A DNA stretch of 64,000 bases from Mycobacterium sp. ITM-2016-00316 (GTDB lineage: Bacteria; Actinomycetota; Actinomycetes; Mycobacteriales; Mycobacteriaceae), in the NCBI RefSeq assembly GCF_002968335.2, contig NZ_CP134398.1:620001-684000 (forward strand), written 5' to 3'. The notes under the pieces were generated by a model that searched no databases, was not told the origin of the DNA, and saw only the letters and a list, made by a program, of their open reading frames with translations. Shown here in pieces: positions 19,699-30,787 of the stretch. The translations under genes were made by a program, and so were the position numbers. How positions within the stretch are numbered: position 1 is the stretch's first letter; each line of letters begins with the position of its first letter.

Positions 19699-19702
<4 letters not shown>
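19085..19702 (-). CDS. alpha/beta hydrolase (KANL3/Tex30, dienelactone-hydrolase-like)
   Basis: This 205-residue hydrolase corresponds in position and length to M. tuberculosis Rv0421c. It has the oxyanion motif TVVLTHGAGGNRDSP, the nucleophile elbow GGHSYGGRM (Ser) and a late His in EVTGARHDLGSK, with an Asp in HGTADPFG, so the catalytic triad looks complete. No signal peptide is seen. The start is GTG 19702, overlapping the thiD stop (GTGA). It is co-transcribed with thiC and thiD, but a role in thiamine metabolism is not established. Confidence 0.85.
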
Positions 19703-22088
<2,386 letters not shown>

Positions 22089-22095
22089 CTACACA

Positions 22096-22181
22096 TCTCC
22101 CTACGCCGGCATTACCCGGTCAGGTTCGTACGGTCGACGGCCCTAGCCGTCCTCTCAGCACGCTGGTGCGTGCTCCCGTGT
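22096..22181 (-). promoter_or_regulatory. TPP riboswitch (THI element) upstream of thiC
   Basis: On the minus strand the aptamer reads CACGGGAGCACGC, then CTGAGAGG, then GAACCTGACCGGGTAATGCC and GGCGTAGGGAGA, the strongest consensus match in the window. The closing strand GGGAG lies about 9 nt before the thiC ATG and doubles as its Shine-Dalgarno, so translational control is expected. The two TPP riboswitches in this window govern the two halves of thiamine synthesis. Confidence 0.95.
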
Positions 22182-22275
22182 GGACGGGTCCAACGTAGCG
22201 CATTGCGCCCGGATTGCCGAGAGATCATTTGCATAGCTAATATATGTTTTTTGCCGATTCGGAGATCGAGATCTG

Positions 22276-23973
22276 ATGACAACTGAGCTTGAACAGACGC
22301 GCGCCCGGCTGGATCACGACCATCCGCTCTACAAGTGGATCGTGCTGTCCAACACCACGTTGGGCATCCTGCTGGCCGCGATCAACGCCTCCATCGTGCT
22401 GATCTCGCTGCCCGCGATCTTCCGGGGCATCGGGCTGAACCCGCTGGCGCCGGGCAATGTCAGCTATCTGCTCTGGATGATCATGGGCTACCTGGTGGTG
22501 ACGGCCGTGCTGGTCGTCCCGTTCGGCCGGCTCGGGGACATGTTCGGCCGGGTACGCATCTACAACCTGGGCTTCGTGGTCTTCACCGTGGCGGCCGTCG
22601 CACTGTCCTTCGACCCGTTCCACCTCGACGGCGGCGCGGTCTGGCTGATCACCTGGCGCGTCATCCAGGGCATCGGTGGCGCCATGCTGATGGCCTCGTC
22701 GTCGGCGATCCTCACCGACGCGTTCCCCGCCAATCAGCGCGGCATGGCGCTCGGGGTGAACATGGTGGCAGCGGTGGCCGGGTCGTTCCTCGGCCTGCTG
22801 ATCGGTGGAGTGCTCTCCGAATGGCATTGGCAGGCCATCTTCTGGGTCGGGGTGCCGATCGGCGTGCTCGGCACGATCTGGAGCGTGCGGTCGCTGCGCG
22901 AACTCGGCGTACGCACGCCGGGTCGGCTGGACTGGGCCGGCACGTTGACCTTCGGTGTCGGACTGACCGTGCTGCTCGTCGGGATCACCTACGGCATCCA
23001 GCCCTACGGCGGCGCCAGCACCGGGTGGACCAACCCCTGGGTGCTCGGATCGATCATCGCCGGGGTGGGGATCCTTGCGGCGTTTTGCTTCATCGAGTTG
23101 CGGGTCGATCAGCCGATGGTCGACATCCGGCTGTTCCGCTCTGCCGCATTCGGAATGGGGAACCTCGCCGGGCTGATGTCCTCGGTAGGCCGTGGTGGTC
23201 TGCAGTTCATGCTGATCATCTGGCTGCAGGGGATCTGGCTTCCGTTGCACGGCTACAGCTTCGAATCGACCCCGCTGTGGGCGGGTATCTACCTGCTGCC
23301 GGTCACCGTCGGTTTTCTGGTGGCCGCGCCGGTGGCCGGCACGCTGGCCGACCGGTTCGGTGCGCGCCCGTTGACGGTCGGCGGGATGCTGCTGATGGCG
23401 GCGTCCTTCATTGCGCTGCTGATGATTCCGGTGAACTTCGATTACTGGGTGTTTGCGCTGCTGGTCTTCCTGAACGGCCTGGGCGGGGGCATCTTCACCG
23501 CGCCGAACACGGCAGCCATCATGTCCAGCGTGCCCGCAGCGCAGCGTGGTGCCGCCTCGGGGGTGCGGGCCACGTTCTTCAATGCCGGGTCGTCGCTGTC
23601 CATCGGCATCTTCTTCTCGCTGATGGTCGTCGGGCTGGCCAACTCGCTACCATCGGCGCTGAGCAACGGCCTTCAGGCGCAGGGTGTTTCGGCCACCGTC
23701 GCGCACGAGGTGGCCAATACGCCCCCGGTGGGGAGTTTGTTCGCGGCGTTCCTGGGCTACAACCCGATCGGCGAATTGCTGGAGCCCTCAGGCGCGCTGG
23801 ATGCGCCGGGAGTCAACGCCGAGGTGCTGACCGGCAAGACGTTCTTCCCCGAGTTGATCACCGAACCATTCCACTCCGGGCTGACCGTGGTGTTCCTGGC
23901 CGCGGCGGTGATGATGCTCATCGGCGCGGTGGCGTCCATGTTCAGCGCCGGCCGCTACGGAGTCGACGCCTAG
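22276..23973 (+). CDS. MFS multidrug-type transporter (DHA2, 14-TMS)
   Basis: This 565-residue transporter has 14 hydrophobic segments and the DHA2/EmrB-QacA signatures. These are the helix-1 region LGILLAAINASIVLISLPAI, the loop 2-3 motif GRLGDMFGRVRIYNLGF, and the helix-5 motif C-like GFLxGP variant GSFLGLLIGGVL. It is predicted to export drugs or lipophilic compounds by proton antiport. The start ATG 22276 has GGAG about 13 nt upstream. The 94 bp between it and the thiC riboswitch are AT-rich and likely hold divergent promoters. Confidence 0.88.
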   Translation: MTTELEQTRARLDHDHPLYKWIVLSNTTLGILLAAINASIVLISLPAIFRGIGLNPLAPGNVSYLLWMIMGYLVVTAVLVVPFGRLGDMFGRVRIYNLGFVVFTVAAVALSFDPFHLDGGAVWLITWRVIQGIGGAMLMASSSAILTDAFPANQRGMALGVNMVAAVAGSFLGLLIGGVLSEWHWQAIFWVGVPIGVLGTIWSVRSLRELGVRTPGRLDWAGTLTFGVGLTVLLVGITYGIQPYGGASTGWTNPWVLGSIIAGVGILAAFCFIELRVDQPMVDIRLFRSAAFGMGNLAGLMSSVGRGGLQFMLIIWLQGIWLPLHGYSFESTPLWAGIYLLPVTVGFLVAAPVAGTLADRFGARPLTVGGMLLMAASFIALLMIPVNFDYWVFALLVFLNGLGGGIFTAPNTAAIMSSVPAAQRGAASGVRATFFNAGSSLSIGIFFSLMVVGLANSLPSALSNGLQAQGVSATVAHEVANTPPVGSLFAAFLGYNPIGELLEPSGALDAPGVNAEVLTGKTFFPELITEPFHSGLTVVFLAAAVMMLIGAVASMFSAGRYGVDA

Positions 23974-24243
23974 CAGGGTGCGGATTCGTCGTGGGCGGCG
24001 AGCCAGGTGTGGTGGTCGCACCGGGACCGTTCTGGCAATCCACCTAGTTCATCTCATCGACGTGGATGTTTACCGTTCGCGATGTCTGACCTCGCCAAGT
24101 GTTTGCTGACATCGGTTGTGCTGGTCCGCTCGTGGGGCGCGAACATTGTGGCTGTTCGACAACTCAAACGCCTCGTCATTCAGTGTCAATAGATGTGCTG
24201 ATAGTTGCGCAAACAAAGATCGACTCAGCTAATCCCAGCGGTT

Positions 24244-24285
24244 TTCAAGATCGCATCCTTACAGATGCAAGTATGCGATCTTGAA
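24244..24285. repeat. 13-bp perfect inverted repeat with 16-nt loop
   Basis: TTCAAGATCGCAT at 24244-24256 is exactly complementary to ATGCGATCTTGAA at 24273-24285. It ends about 70 nt before the likely -10 box of the next gene. It has no T-tract, so it may be an operator, a structured RNA or the end of a small RNA rather than a simple terminator. Confidence 0.75.
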
Positions 24286-24354
24286 GGCGTCGGGGATCCG
24301 ACAGAAATGCGGATTACCTGCTACTTCGTGGGTGACTCTCGGGGCAGGGGCTTG

Positions 24355-24360
24355 TACAGT
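24355..24360 (+). promoter_or_regulatory. probable -10 box for the small secreted protein
   Basis: TACAGT fits the mycobacterial TANNNT consensus and would start a transcript with about 32 nt of leader. A strong ribosome site AGGGGG at 24385-24390 lies 8 nt before the ATG at 24399. Confidence 0.45.
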
Positions 24361-24398
24361 CGAGGAAATCACTCATCGCATTCCAGGGGGAATAGCAA

Positions 24399-24686
24399 AT
24401 GAACAAGATCATCATGGGGGCACTGGCGGCGGCGTGTGCCGCTGCCACCATCGGGGTAGCTGCGCCGGCGCAGGCTGCGCCATTCGACTACACCGACAAC
24501 CCGAGCCCGTTCGATACCAACCCCAGCCCGTTCGACTTCACCGGAGACACGATCGAACTGCCGTTCTTCGGTGAAGTCACGTTCATCGGCAACGGCACTG
24601 AGTTCGGCCCCGGCTACCAGGGCGTCAAGGGTCCCCGCGGGGCCGACACGACCGGCCCACGCAGCCACGGCAATCCGTCCGGCTAG
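24399..24686 (+). CDS. small secreted protein with NPSPFD repeat
   Basis: This 95-residue protein has a clear Sec signal peptide (residues 1-27, cleavage after AQA). The mature part of about 68 residues begins APFDYTDNPSPFDTNPSPFD with the tandem motif (D/T)NPSPFD, continues with TIELPFFGEVTFIGNGTEFGPGYQG, and ends in a Gly/Pro/Arg-rich tail. No cysteines are present. It has the strongest ribosome site seen in the window and a long upstream regulatory region, which suggests notable expression. I recognise no family. Confidence 0.8.
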   Translation: MNKIIMGALAAACAAATIGVAAPAQAAPFDYTDNPSPFDTNPSPFDFTGDTIELPFFGEVTFIGNGTEFGPGYQGVKGPRGADTTGPRSHGNPSG

Positions 24687-24722
24687 GGACGCAGCCCGAC
24701 CAATCGTGGTGACGCCTGCGCC

Positions 24723-24728
24723 TACACT
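24723..24728 (+). promoter_or_regulatory. -10 box of a leaderless promoter for the methyltransferase gene
   Basis: TACACT lies 7 nt before GTG 24736 (4 nt before GTG 24733). No ribosome site precedes either codon, so GTG 24736 is favoured as the leaderless start. Confidence 0.5.
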
Positions 24729-24735
24729 CGGCGTG

Positions 24736-25377
24736 GTGACGACCATTCAGCGCAGGGCCTTCAACGACGCGATCACCCGGTTCTGGAGTTTCGCCGCCCC
24801 GGCCTATGACACGGCGTGCCTGCAGCGGTTTGTCTACAAGCCCGCCCAGGACGAAGTCATCGAGCAGCTCCGCAGCCACGATTGCATGCAGATCGCCGAC
24901 GTGGCGTGCGGCACCGGCATCCTGGCCGCCCGCATCCAGCGGGATCTGCGCCCCGACGAGGTGTACGGCCTCGACATGTCCGACGGCATGCTCGCTCAGG
25001 CCCGTCAGCGCTCGGACCGGGTGCGCTGGATGTCGTCGCCGGCCGAGCAACTGCCCTTCGAGGACGGCTTCCTGGACGCGGTGGTGACCACCTCGGCCTT
25101 TCACTTCTTCGATCAGCCGGCCGCGCTCAGGGAGTTCCACCGGGTGCTGATGCCGGGCGGCATCGTCGCCGTCACCACCATGAGCCCGCGTCAGGCGTTC
25201 CCGCCGCTGCACGCGTTGTCGGCGGGTCTGGGCGCTCCGGCCCATGCGCCGACCCCGGATGCGATGCGAAAGCTGTTCGTGGAGGCCGGTTTCCGGGTCG
25301 AGGAACAGCATCGGGTGCGCCGGCCGGTGTGGACGCCGGTCTCCGATCTGATCACCGTCGGCGTCAAGCCTTCGTGA
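24736..25377 (+). CDS. class I SAM-dependent methyltransferase (UbiE/methyltransf_11-like)
   Basis: This protein of about 213 residues has a Rossmann SAM-binding fold: motif I is IADVACGTGILAARI, the acidic loop is VYGLDMSDGMLAQA, motif II is LPFEDGFLDAVVTTSAFHFF, and motif III follows in FHRVLMPGGIVAVTT. The substrate is unknown; Rv-type homologues are many in mycobacteria. The start is GTG 24736 (VTTIQRRAF), placed by its leaderless promoter. Its last 14 bp overlap the 3' end of the gene on the opposite strand. Confidence 0.85.
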   Translation: MTTIQRRAFNDAITRFWSFAAPAYDTACLQRFVYKPAQDEVIEQLRSHDCMQIADVACGTGILAARIQRDLRPDEVYGLDMSDGMLAQARQRSDRVRWMSSPAEQLPFEDGFLDAVVTTSAFHFFDQPAALREFHRVLMPGGIVAVTTMSPRQAFPPLHALSAGLGAPAHAPTPDAMRKLFVEAGFRVEEQHRVRRPVWTPVSDLITVGVKPS

Positions 25378-26011
25378 TCCACAATTCGGCGGCCTTGGCC
25401 GCGCGGTGCAGGGCTCCGTATTCGCCGAGGTAGGCGGCGACCGCCCCGATCACCGGGAGCATGCCGATATAGCGGAAGATTCGCCGCGGGTGCGGCCGCT
25501 TGCCGAGCTCATCGCCGACGGCGTTGAGGATGCCGGCGAGGTGCCACAGTTTCTGCACGATGTTGTCCGGCCATGGCTCGTCGGTGTCCGGCAGCGGTGG
25601 GTCGGGGATCTCGCGCCCGCACAGCACCGAGGCCAGCATCCGCACCAGGTCCTTCCGGTCGGTCAGCTCATACTCGCGTGCCACCGCGCACAGGATGAGT
25701 GTCTGGCCGGCGAAGCCCAGCAAATCCTGGATCGGCAACCGGCTGGCCAGTGCCCCGAGGGCGCCGGGCCAGGCCACCGCGACGGTGTCCAGCAGACCTA
25801 CCCGCCAGATCCACCAGCTGACCCGTTCGGCACGGCTCTTGGCCTCCCACGCCTCGGTGCCGGGCACCTCGAGGAATTCGAGATGCTGCCGGACTCCGAG
25901 CGGATCGAACTCTGCGAGTACATCCAGGATCAGTTCGGACAGCGCCGCGGCACGCGCGAGCGCGTCGGCCACGTCATTGTCCGACAGGGTGGCCTTCGGC
26001 AGCAGATCCAT
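25364..26011 (-). CDS. conserved hypothetical protein at the end of the def-jetABC-xthA run
   Basis: This 215-residue protein starts at ATG 26011, which overlaps the xthA stop as TGATG (GTG 26014 is an alternative). The N-terminal half is helical and charged (DVADALARAAALSELILDVL). A hydrophobic helix lies near residues 107-122 (LLGFAGQTLILCAVAR), and a membrane-prone C-terminal segment reads GMLPVIGAVAAYLGEYGAL. It is not a TOPRIM protein and shows no nuclease motif, so it is not a JetD. The function is unknown; tight coupling to xthA suggests shared expression. Confidence 0.72.
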   Translation of the reverse strand: MDLLPKATLSDNDVADALARAAALSELILDVLAEFDPLGVRQHLEFLEVPGTEAWEAKSRAERVSWWIWRVGLLDTVAVAWPGALGALASRLPIQDLLGFAGQTLILCAVAREYELTDRKDLVRMLASVLCGREIPDPPLPDTDEPWPDNIVQKLWHLAGILNAVGDELGKRPHPRRIFRYIGMLPVIGAVAAYLGEYGALHRAAKAAELWITKA

Positions 26012-26793
26012 CACGACACCTCGATCAGTACGGGAGCATGATCGCTGGGCGACTTGCCTTTGCGTTCCTCGCGGACGATCTCGGCGTGGGTCACCCGCTC
26101 GCCGAGCGCGGCGGATCCGAGGATGAAGTCGATGCGCATGCCCTGTTTCTTGGGGAACCGCAGCTGGGTGTAGTCCCAGTAGGTGTAGACGCCGGGCCCC
26201 GGAGTGAAAGGCCGCACCACGTCTGTGAATCCGGCATCGACCATCGCCTGGAAGGCCGCCCGCTCCGGCGCAGACACGTGGGTGGACCCCTCGAAGGCCG
26301 CGGGATCCCAGACGTCCTCGTCGGTGGGGGCGATGTTCCAGTCACCGGTCAGCGCGACCGGCAGCGACGGATCGTCGGCGATCCACTTGGCTGCGCTGTC
26401 CCGCAGGGCGGCAAGCCATTCCAGCTTGTACGGATAGTGCGGGTCGGCCAGGGTGCGGCCGTTGGGGACATAGAGGCTCCAGACCCGCACACCGCCGCAC
26501 GTCGCACCGATGGCCCTGGCCTCGGCAAGCGCCTGCCATTCGGGCTGGCCGTCGAAGCCGATCTCCACGTTGTCCAGTCCGACACGGGAGGCGATCGCCA
26601 CCCCGTTCCACTGGTTGAGCCCCACATGGGCGATCTCGTAACCGAGCGCGGCGAACGGCATCGCCGGGAACTGCGCATCGGTGCACTTGGTCTCCTGCAT
26701 GGCCAGCACGTCGACATCGGCGCGCGACAGCCAGTCGGTCACCCGGTCCACCCGGGTGCGAATGGAGTTGACGTTCCAGGTGGCAATACGCAT
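26011..26793 (-). CDS. xthA: exonuclease III / AP endonuclease XthA
   Basis: XthA cleaves abasic sites and removes nucleotides from 3' ends of duplex DNA. The 260-residue protein has every catalytic motif: WNVNSIR at 6-12, MQETK with Glu34, LYVPNG, GDWNIAP with Asp151 and Asn153, and the C-terminal SDHAP with Asp251-His252. The start ATG 26793 shares its A with the jetC stop (TGATG). In M. tuberculosis its neighbour is Rv0428c (recalled); here three jet genes separate the two, so xthA is translated as the fourth gene of that set. Confidence 0.95.
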   Translation of the reverse strand: MRIATWNVNSIRTRVDRVTDWLSRADVDVLAMQETKCTDAQFPAMPFAALGYEIAHVGLNQWNGVAIASRVGLDNVEIGFDGQPEWQALAEARAIGATCGGVRVWSLYVPNGRTLADPHYPYKLEWLAALRDSAAKWIADDPSLPVALTGDWNIAPTDEDVWDPAAFEGSTHVSAPERAAFQAMVDAGFTDVVRPFTPGPGVYTYWDYTQLRFPKKQGMRIDFILGSAALGERVTHAEIVREERKGKSPSDHAPVLIEVS

Positions 26794-29700
26794 CAGACGG
26801 GCTCCGGGATCTTGAGTTCTCTACGCAGCGCAGTGAAATCGCTGATCGTCTTGGTCGCGACCGATGCGACGGGGCGGGCATTGCGGCCGGTCGCCTCGGT
26901 CTTGGACACCATGACCACCCCATCGATATAGGGCTGGATGGTGGTGGCGTTCTGCACGGTCGCGACGATGACGAGCTGGAACCCGAACTTGCGGAACGCC
27001 TGCAGGGCCTGCTGGGCGAACTGCGGATCGGACTTGGAGAACGCCTCGTCCAGCATCAGCTGTGCAAAAACCGGTTTGTTGTCCCCGCTGTCGGGATTGG
27101 CCAGGTTGAAGCTCAGCGCGCCCGCGAGACAGAACGCCATCAACTTCTCCTGCTCGCCGCCGGAGTTGTCGCCGGCATTGCTGTGCGTCCGGATCAGCTC
27201 CTCGCTGCGCACATCCCACTCGGCACAGTCGAAGGTGAACCGGTTGCGCACATCGAGAGCGTCCCGGGTCCAGGCTCGGTCCTCGGGACTGTTGCCGGCC
27301 AGCCGATTACGAAGCCGCAGAATGTCTGCGTACTGATCCAGGATCGCCTTCTTGTCCCCGAGACCCACCTCGGCGATACGGCGCGAGATGGACTTGACGA
27401 TGTCGGTGAGCTCGGCCACCGCGACCAGGCTGCGAGGGGTGGCGCGCAGCGTCAACCGGGTTCCGCGGTTGAACTCCACCGAACCCAAACCGGTGTTGAC
27501 CCTGTCGATCTGGTCGCTGATCCGCCGGGTCTCCTGCTCGGCCACCCGGTGCAGGGTCAGGATGGCATCGGGGGCCTGCTCGGTGATCAGCCGCATCATC
27601 CGGTCATAGGCGTCCGGAAGCTCGCGTTCATCGATGTGGCGGCAGACGGCGACGTAATCGTGGACCCGCTCGTCGAAATCCTCGGAGTCGTTGGGGATGG
27701 CATCGGGGAACGAGGTGTCGAAGGTGGCGATGATGCGCGCCAGTTCGTCATGGGACCGCCTGCGGCTTTCGGTGAGTTGATCGCGCTCGCGCCGGATCGC
27801 GCCAAGGAGAGCCTCGCGGTGTGGTTCCGGGTTCAGCAGCTCCAAGGCGACCGGTACCTCGGCGGAATAGCGCCGCAGCAGGTCGGTGGCGGCATCCGAG
27901 ATCGCCGCCGGAGCCAACCGGTCCTGTAGATCCATCAGCCGGGTGCGGCGCCCGTCGAGATCGTCGCGCCGCGTCTGCACGGCCCCGCGTCGCGTCATCA
28001 GGGTCTGGATGTCGTTCCAGCACTCCTCGGCGCGGACGCTGAGCGCCTCCACATCGGGATTGTCGGCCATCAGCAGGTCGTACTGCTCGCGCAACCGGTC
28101 GGCATGTCCGTCGGCGGTCTCGGTGTCGATCTGGCTCCACTGCGGGAACTGCTCGCAGATGGCCTTGCAGGCCGCGGCGCGGTCCCGCCACTGCTGGCGC
28201 CCGGCAGCGATATCGTCGGCGGCCTGGCGGGCCTGCGTGAAAGTCTCTTCGGCTTCCGCCAATTCGCCGGTCAGTGCGTCCAGCTTGGCGGTGATATCAC
28301 CCTGGTAGATGTACTCGGACGGTTTGAGGGCACGGCGGTCGTCCTTGATGGCCAACCGATCGGAGTCCTTGTACAGACCGGCATCGGTGACCGCGCGGCG
28401 GAACCGGGTGAACAGATCCGGGGTGTCCACACAGATGTGGTCACCTGCGGCGCTGAGGACGTCGAGCGCCTCGGCCGCGCAAGGATGGTCGGGGTTGACG
28501 ACGAACAGCTTGCCCGCCAGCGTGTTCGGCTCGGGTACGCGGTCGGGGGCGTTGATCCGCACATGGTGCAGCGCGAGCCGCCCACGCATGTTGGTCTCGT
28601 TGACGAAGCGCAGCACCTTGGCGTAGTGCTCATCGGGTACCAGCAGTCGCAGCCCGACCGAACGCAGCACCTTCTCGACCGCGGCGCGCCAGCGGTTCTC
28701 CTCGGGACGCAGGTCCATCAGTTCGGCGACATAGGGCAGCGCCGAGGGATCGATACCGACTGCGGTGCAGATGTGTTCGCGCATGGTCACCGCGAACTCC
28801 GGCAGCGCCGAACCCACCTGTTCGACGCGTTTGAGCTCCTTGGCCGCGTGATCGCGCGCGATCCGTGCCGCCTTCTGGGCGTACTCGGCGTCGGTGGAGG
28901 CTTCCCGGCCGCGTTCCAGCTTCACTGCGAGCCCGGCGGCCTGCTTGCTGAGATCCTCGCGCAAGTTCCAGAATTCGTCCGCGGTTTCGGGGACCGGCAG
29001 GCCCTGCGCGGAGACCATCTCCTCATAGGCGGCGTAACGTCGGGTGATCTCCTCGGCCTGCGCCTCGGCGGCGGCCACCTGCGATTGCAGCGGGCCGACG
29101 TTGGTGCTGGCACCGCTGATCTGGGCGTTGAGCGAGTCACCCTCGGCCTTGGCCAGATTGAGCTGCCGAGTCAGGTCGCCGTACTCGTTCTCCAGCTGGT
29201 CGATGGTGCTGTCCAGGTTCTCGACCTGGGCCGGGCACTGCTGCAGCCGGACATGATCGGTGTAGGCGCGCACCATCTGCGTGTCGACCAGATCGATGAT
29301 GCCGAGATCGGAGGACTCCGAGGCGTAGCGGATCTGGATGGTCTCGATATCACCGAGGATCTTGCGCTTGCGCTGCGCGACCGCCAGCAACTCGCGGGCC
29401 TCCACCAGCGGGTCTATCTGCTTGAGGGCTTCGGGCAGCCGGGCCAGGCTGTCGGGTTCATCGAGCATGAAATCGCGGACGAACTGTTCCAGACCGCCGA
29501 CGCTCTTGAGCGACTTGGCTTTTCCGAGCAGCTGCTGGGCGGCCTCGGAGGCGCGGATCCCGATGGAGGCATACAGCTGGGCCAGATACTGGGATTCCAC
29601 CTTGGTGGAGAACCGCCAGCCCCCATCTTTGAAAGCGCCGTTGTCGAAGCGTGCGGCCGCCCAGCGGTTGCAGACCTCCTCGATGTCGATATCGCCGTCG

Positions 29701-30134
29701 CCGAGCACGAACCTGCTCGACGAGTCCGAACGCGACTCGCCGGTGAGCCATTTGAGCACCAGTCCGGTGATCGAGCGGCCGGTGTTGCTGGTGTAGGTGA
29801 CCGCGACCGCCGACCAGGTGGTGCCCTCGCCGCGCAGATAGATGACTTGGCTGACCCCGGCGTCGCTGCGCTGGCCCCAGGCACCGCGCACGTACTTGTC
29901 CACGGTGCGCCGCCCGGCGCTGGAACCGGCGGCCGTATTGTCGCCCGAGGCGTTGAAGTTGCGCCGGTTGAACGGCAGAAAACCGAGCGAGATGGCGTCC
30001 AGCAGTGAGGATTTGCCGCTGCCGGAGGCCCCAGCGATCAGCGATCCGCCGGCGCTGATGGGCACCGAGTGGTAGCCGTCGAAGACACCCCAGTTGATGA
30101 CCTGCAGGCGGGACAGGTGGAACTGTTCACTCAT
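26793..30134 (-). CDS. jetC: JetC: SMC/MukB-like ATPase of a Wadjet/MksBEF-type complex
   Basis: This 1113-residue SMC-like ATPase is the DNA-translocating motor of JetABC (MksB/EptC) complexes. The N-terminal head has [16 protein letters not shown] and Walker [10 protein letters not shown] (35-43). Long coiled coils (about 280-450 and 620-900) flank a hinge-type domain (about 455-620, with [19 protein letters not shown]). The C-terminal head has the signature NSGGEQEKL (SGGEQ at 991-995) and Walker [15 protein letters not shown] (Asp1029-Glu1030). All ATPase residues are intact. It overlaps jetB by 4 nt and xthA by 1 nt. Confidence 0.92.
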   Translation of the reverse strand: MSEQFHLSRLQVINWGVFDGYHSVPISAGGSLIAGASGSGKSSLLDAISLGFLPFNRRNFNASGDNTAAGSSAGRRTVDKYVRGAWGQRSDAGVSQVIYLRGEGTTWSAVAVTYTSNTGRSITGLVLKWLTGESRSDSSSRFVLGDGDIDIEEVCNRWAAARFDNGAFKDGGWRFSTKVESQYLAQLYASIGIRASEAAQQLLGKAKSLKSVGGLEQFVRDFMLDEPDSLARLPEALKQIDPLVEARELLAVAQRKRKILGDIETIQIRYASESSDLGIIDLVDTQMVRAYTDHVRLQQCPAQVENLDSTIDQLENEYGDLTRQLNLAKAEGDSLNAQISGASTNVGPLQSQVAAAEAQAEEITRRYAAYEEMVSAQGLPVPETADEFWNLREDLSKQAAGLAVKLERGREASTDAEYAQKAARIARDHAAKELKRVEQVGSALPEFAVTMREHICTAVGIDPSALPYVAELMDLRPEENRWRAAVEKVLRSVGLRLLVPDEHYAKVLRFVNETNMRGRLALHHVRINAPDRVPEPNTLAGKLFVVNPDHPCAAEALDVLSAAGDHICVDTPDLFTRFRRAVTDAGLYKDSDRLAIKDDRRALKPSEYIYQGDITAKLDALTGELAEAEETFTQARQAADDIAAGRQQWRDRAAACKAICEQFPQWSQIDTETADGHADRLREQYDLLMADNPDVEALSVRAEECWNDIQTLMTRRGAVQTRRDDLDGRRTRLMDLQDRLAPAAISDAATDLLRRYSAEVPVALELLNPEPHREALLGAIRRERDQLTESRRRSHDELARIIATFDTSFPDAIPNDSEDFDERVHDYVAVCRHIDERELPDAYDRMMRLITEQAPDAILTLHRVAEQETRRISDQIDRVNTGLGSVEFNRGTRLTLRATPRSLVAVAELTDIVKSISRRIAEVGLGDKKAILDQYADILRLRNRLAGNSPEDRAWTRDALDVRNRFTFDCAEWDVRSEELIRTHSNAGDNSGGEQEKLMAFCLAGALSFNLANPDSGDNKPVFAQLMLDEAFSKSDPQFAQQALQAFRKFGFQLVIVATVQNATTIQPYIDGVVMVSKTEATGRNARPVASVATKTISDFTALRRELKIPEPV

Positions 30135-30787
30135 TCCGAACCGCCGTTGCGGAGCTGTTCGAACTGCTGCTGTAGTTCGGTGATGACCGAGGCCGTCATG
30201 ATCGCGGTGATCACCGGGCTGACGGTGTAGCTGTCCTCGTCATCGCGGGTCTTGCGCAGGATCTCCAGACCGGCGAGGCGGGCGATGGCCGCGTCGATAC
30301 GCGCGGTGAAGGTCACCGTGTCGCGGTCGGTGTCGTTGAGCACACCGGAGAACAGGCCATGCACCTCATCGCGGGTAATGAGGAAGCTGGAATCCCCACC
30401 GGCGCGCATCATCTGGGCCAGGTGCAGCGCCAGGATCGAGTCGTAGGTGCCCAGCGGTTCGCGGCGCAGCAGCTTGGCGCCCCTGCTCGGTTCGTAGCGG
30501 GCCTGCTCGATGAAGGCGATGTCGACCTGCTCGGCGATCCGCAGCGCGAGATCCAACTCCGACAACCGGACCGACAGCTCGGTGCGGTACTCCAGGATCC
30601 AGCTGTAGATGTCCGGGTCGGACTCGCTGCTGACATATCGCCGGGTCAGCAGGTGCTGCAGCGCCCAGCAGGCGCGGTCGGGCATGGCGCTGACATCGCC
30701 GTCGAAACGCGGACGCCGTTGCTGGGGCGCGCGTCCCGTCGTGTCGACGTCGGGCAGGGACGCGAAATCGACTGGTGTTTCGGTCAT
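30131..30787 (-). CDS. jetB: JetB: DUF4194 (MukE/MksE-like) subunit
   Basis: This 218-residue protein is of the DUF4194 family, the MukE-like winged-helix partner that bridges kleisin and SMC. Family-type segments include [39 protein letters not shown] and the [17 protein letters not shown] stretch. The first 35 residues are probably disordered ([15 protein letters not shown]). It overlaps jetA and jetC by 4 nt each (ATGA), so subunits are expected in linked amounts. Confidence 0.9.
   Translation of the reverse strand: MTETPVDFASLPDVDTTGRAPQQRRPRFDGDVSAMPDRACWALQHLLTRRYVSSESDPDIYSWILEYRTELSVRLSELDLALRIAEQVDIAFIEQARYEPSRGAKLLRREPLGTYDSILALHLAQMMRAGGDSSFLITRDEVHGLFSGVLNDTDRDTVTFTARIDAAIARLAGLEILRKTRDDEDSYTVSPVITAIMTASVITELQQQFEQLRNGGSE

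Larger units (their letters stand above)
23974..24398 (+). other. 425-bp intergenic region without a recognised gene
   Basis: No convincing coding sequence is seen. The base composition is more AT-rich than the surroundings. It contains a 13-bp inverted repeat (24244-24285) and a promoter and ribosome site for the small secreted protein downstream. Short open frames here lack mycobacterial codon bias. Confidence 0.6.

Noticed and set aside
24490..24540. Tandem NPSPFD coding repeat as a CRISPR-like array
   Set aside because: There are only two short copies, in frame within a secreted protein.
25364..26011. The gene after xthA as a divergent jetD
   Set aside because: At about 215 residues it is too short, is partly hydrophobic and shows no TOPRIM or DUF2220 features.
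28104..30008. 634-codon plus-strand open frame across jetC
   Set aside because: It is antisense to the SMC-like gene with intact ATPase motifs; shadow composition.
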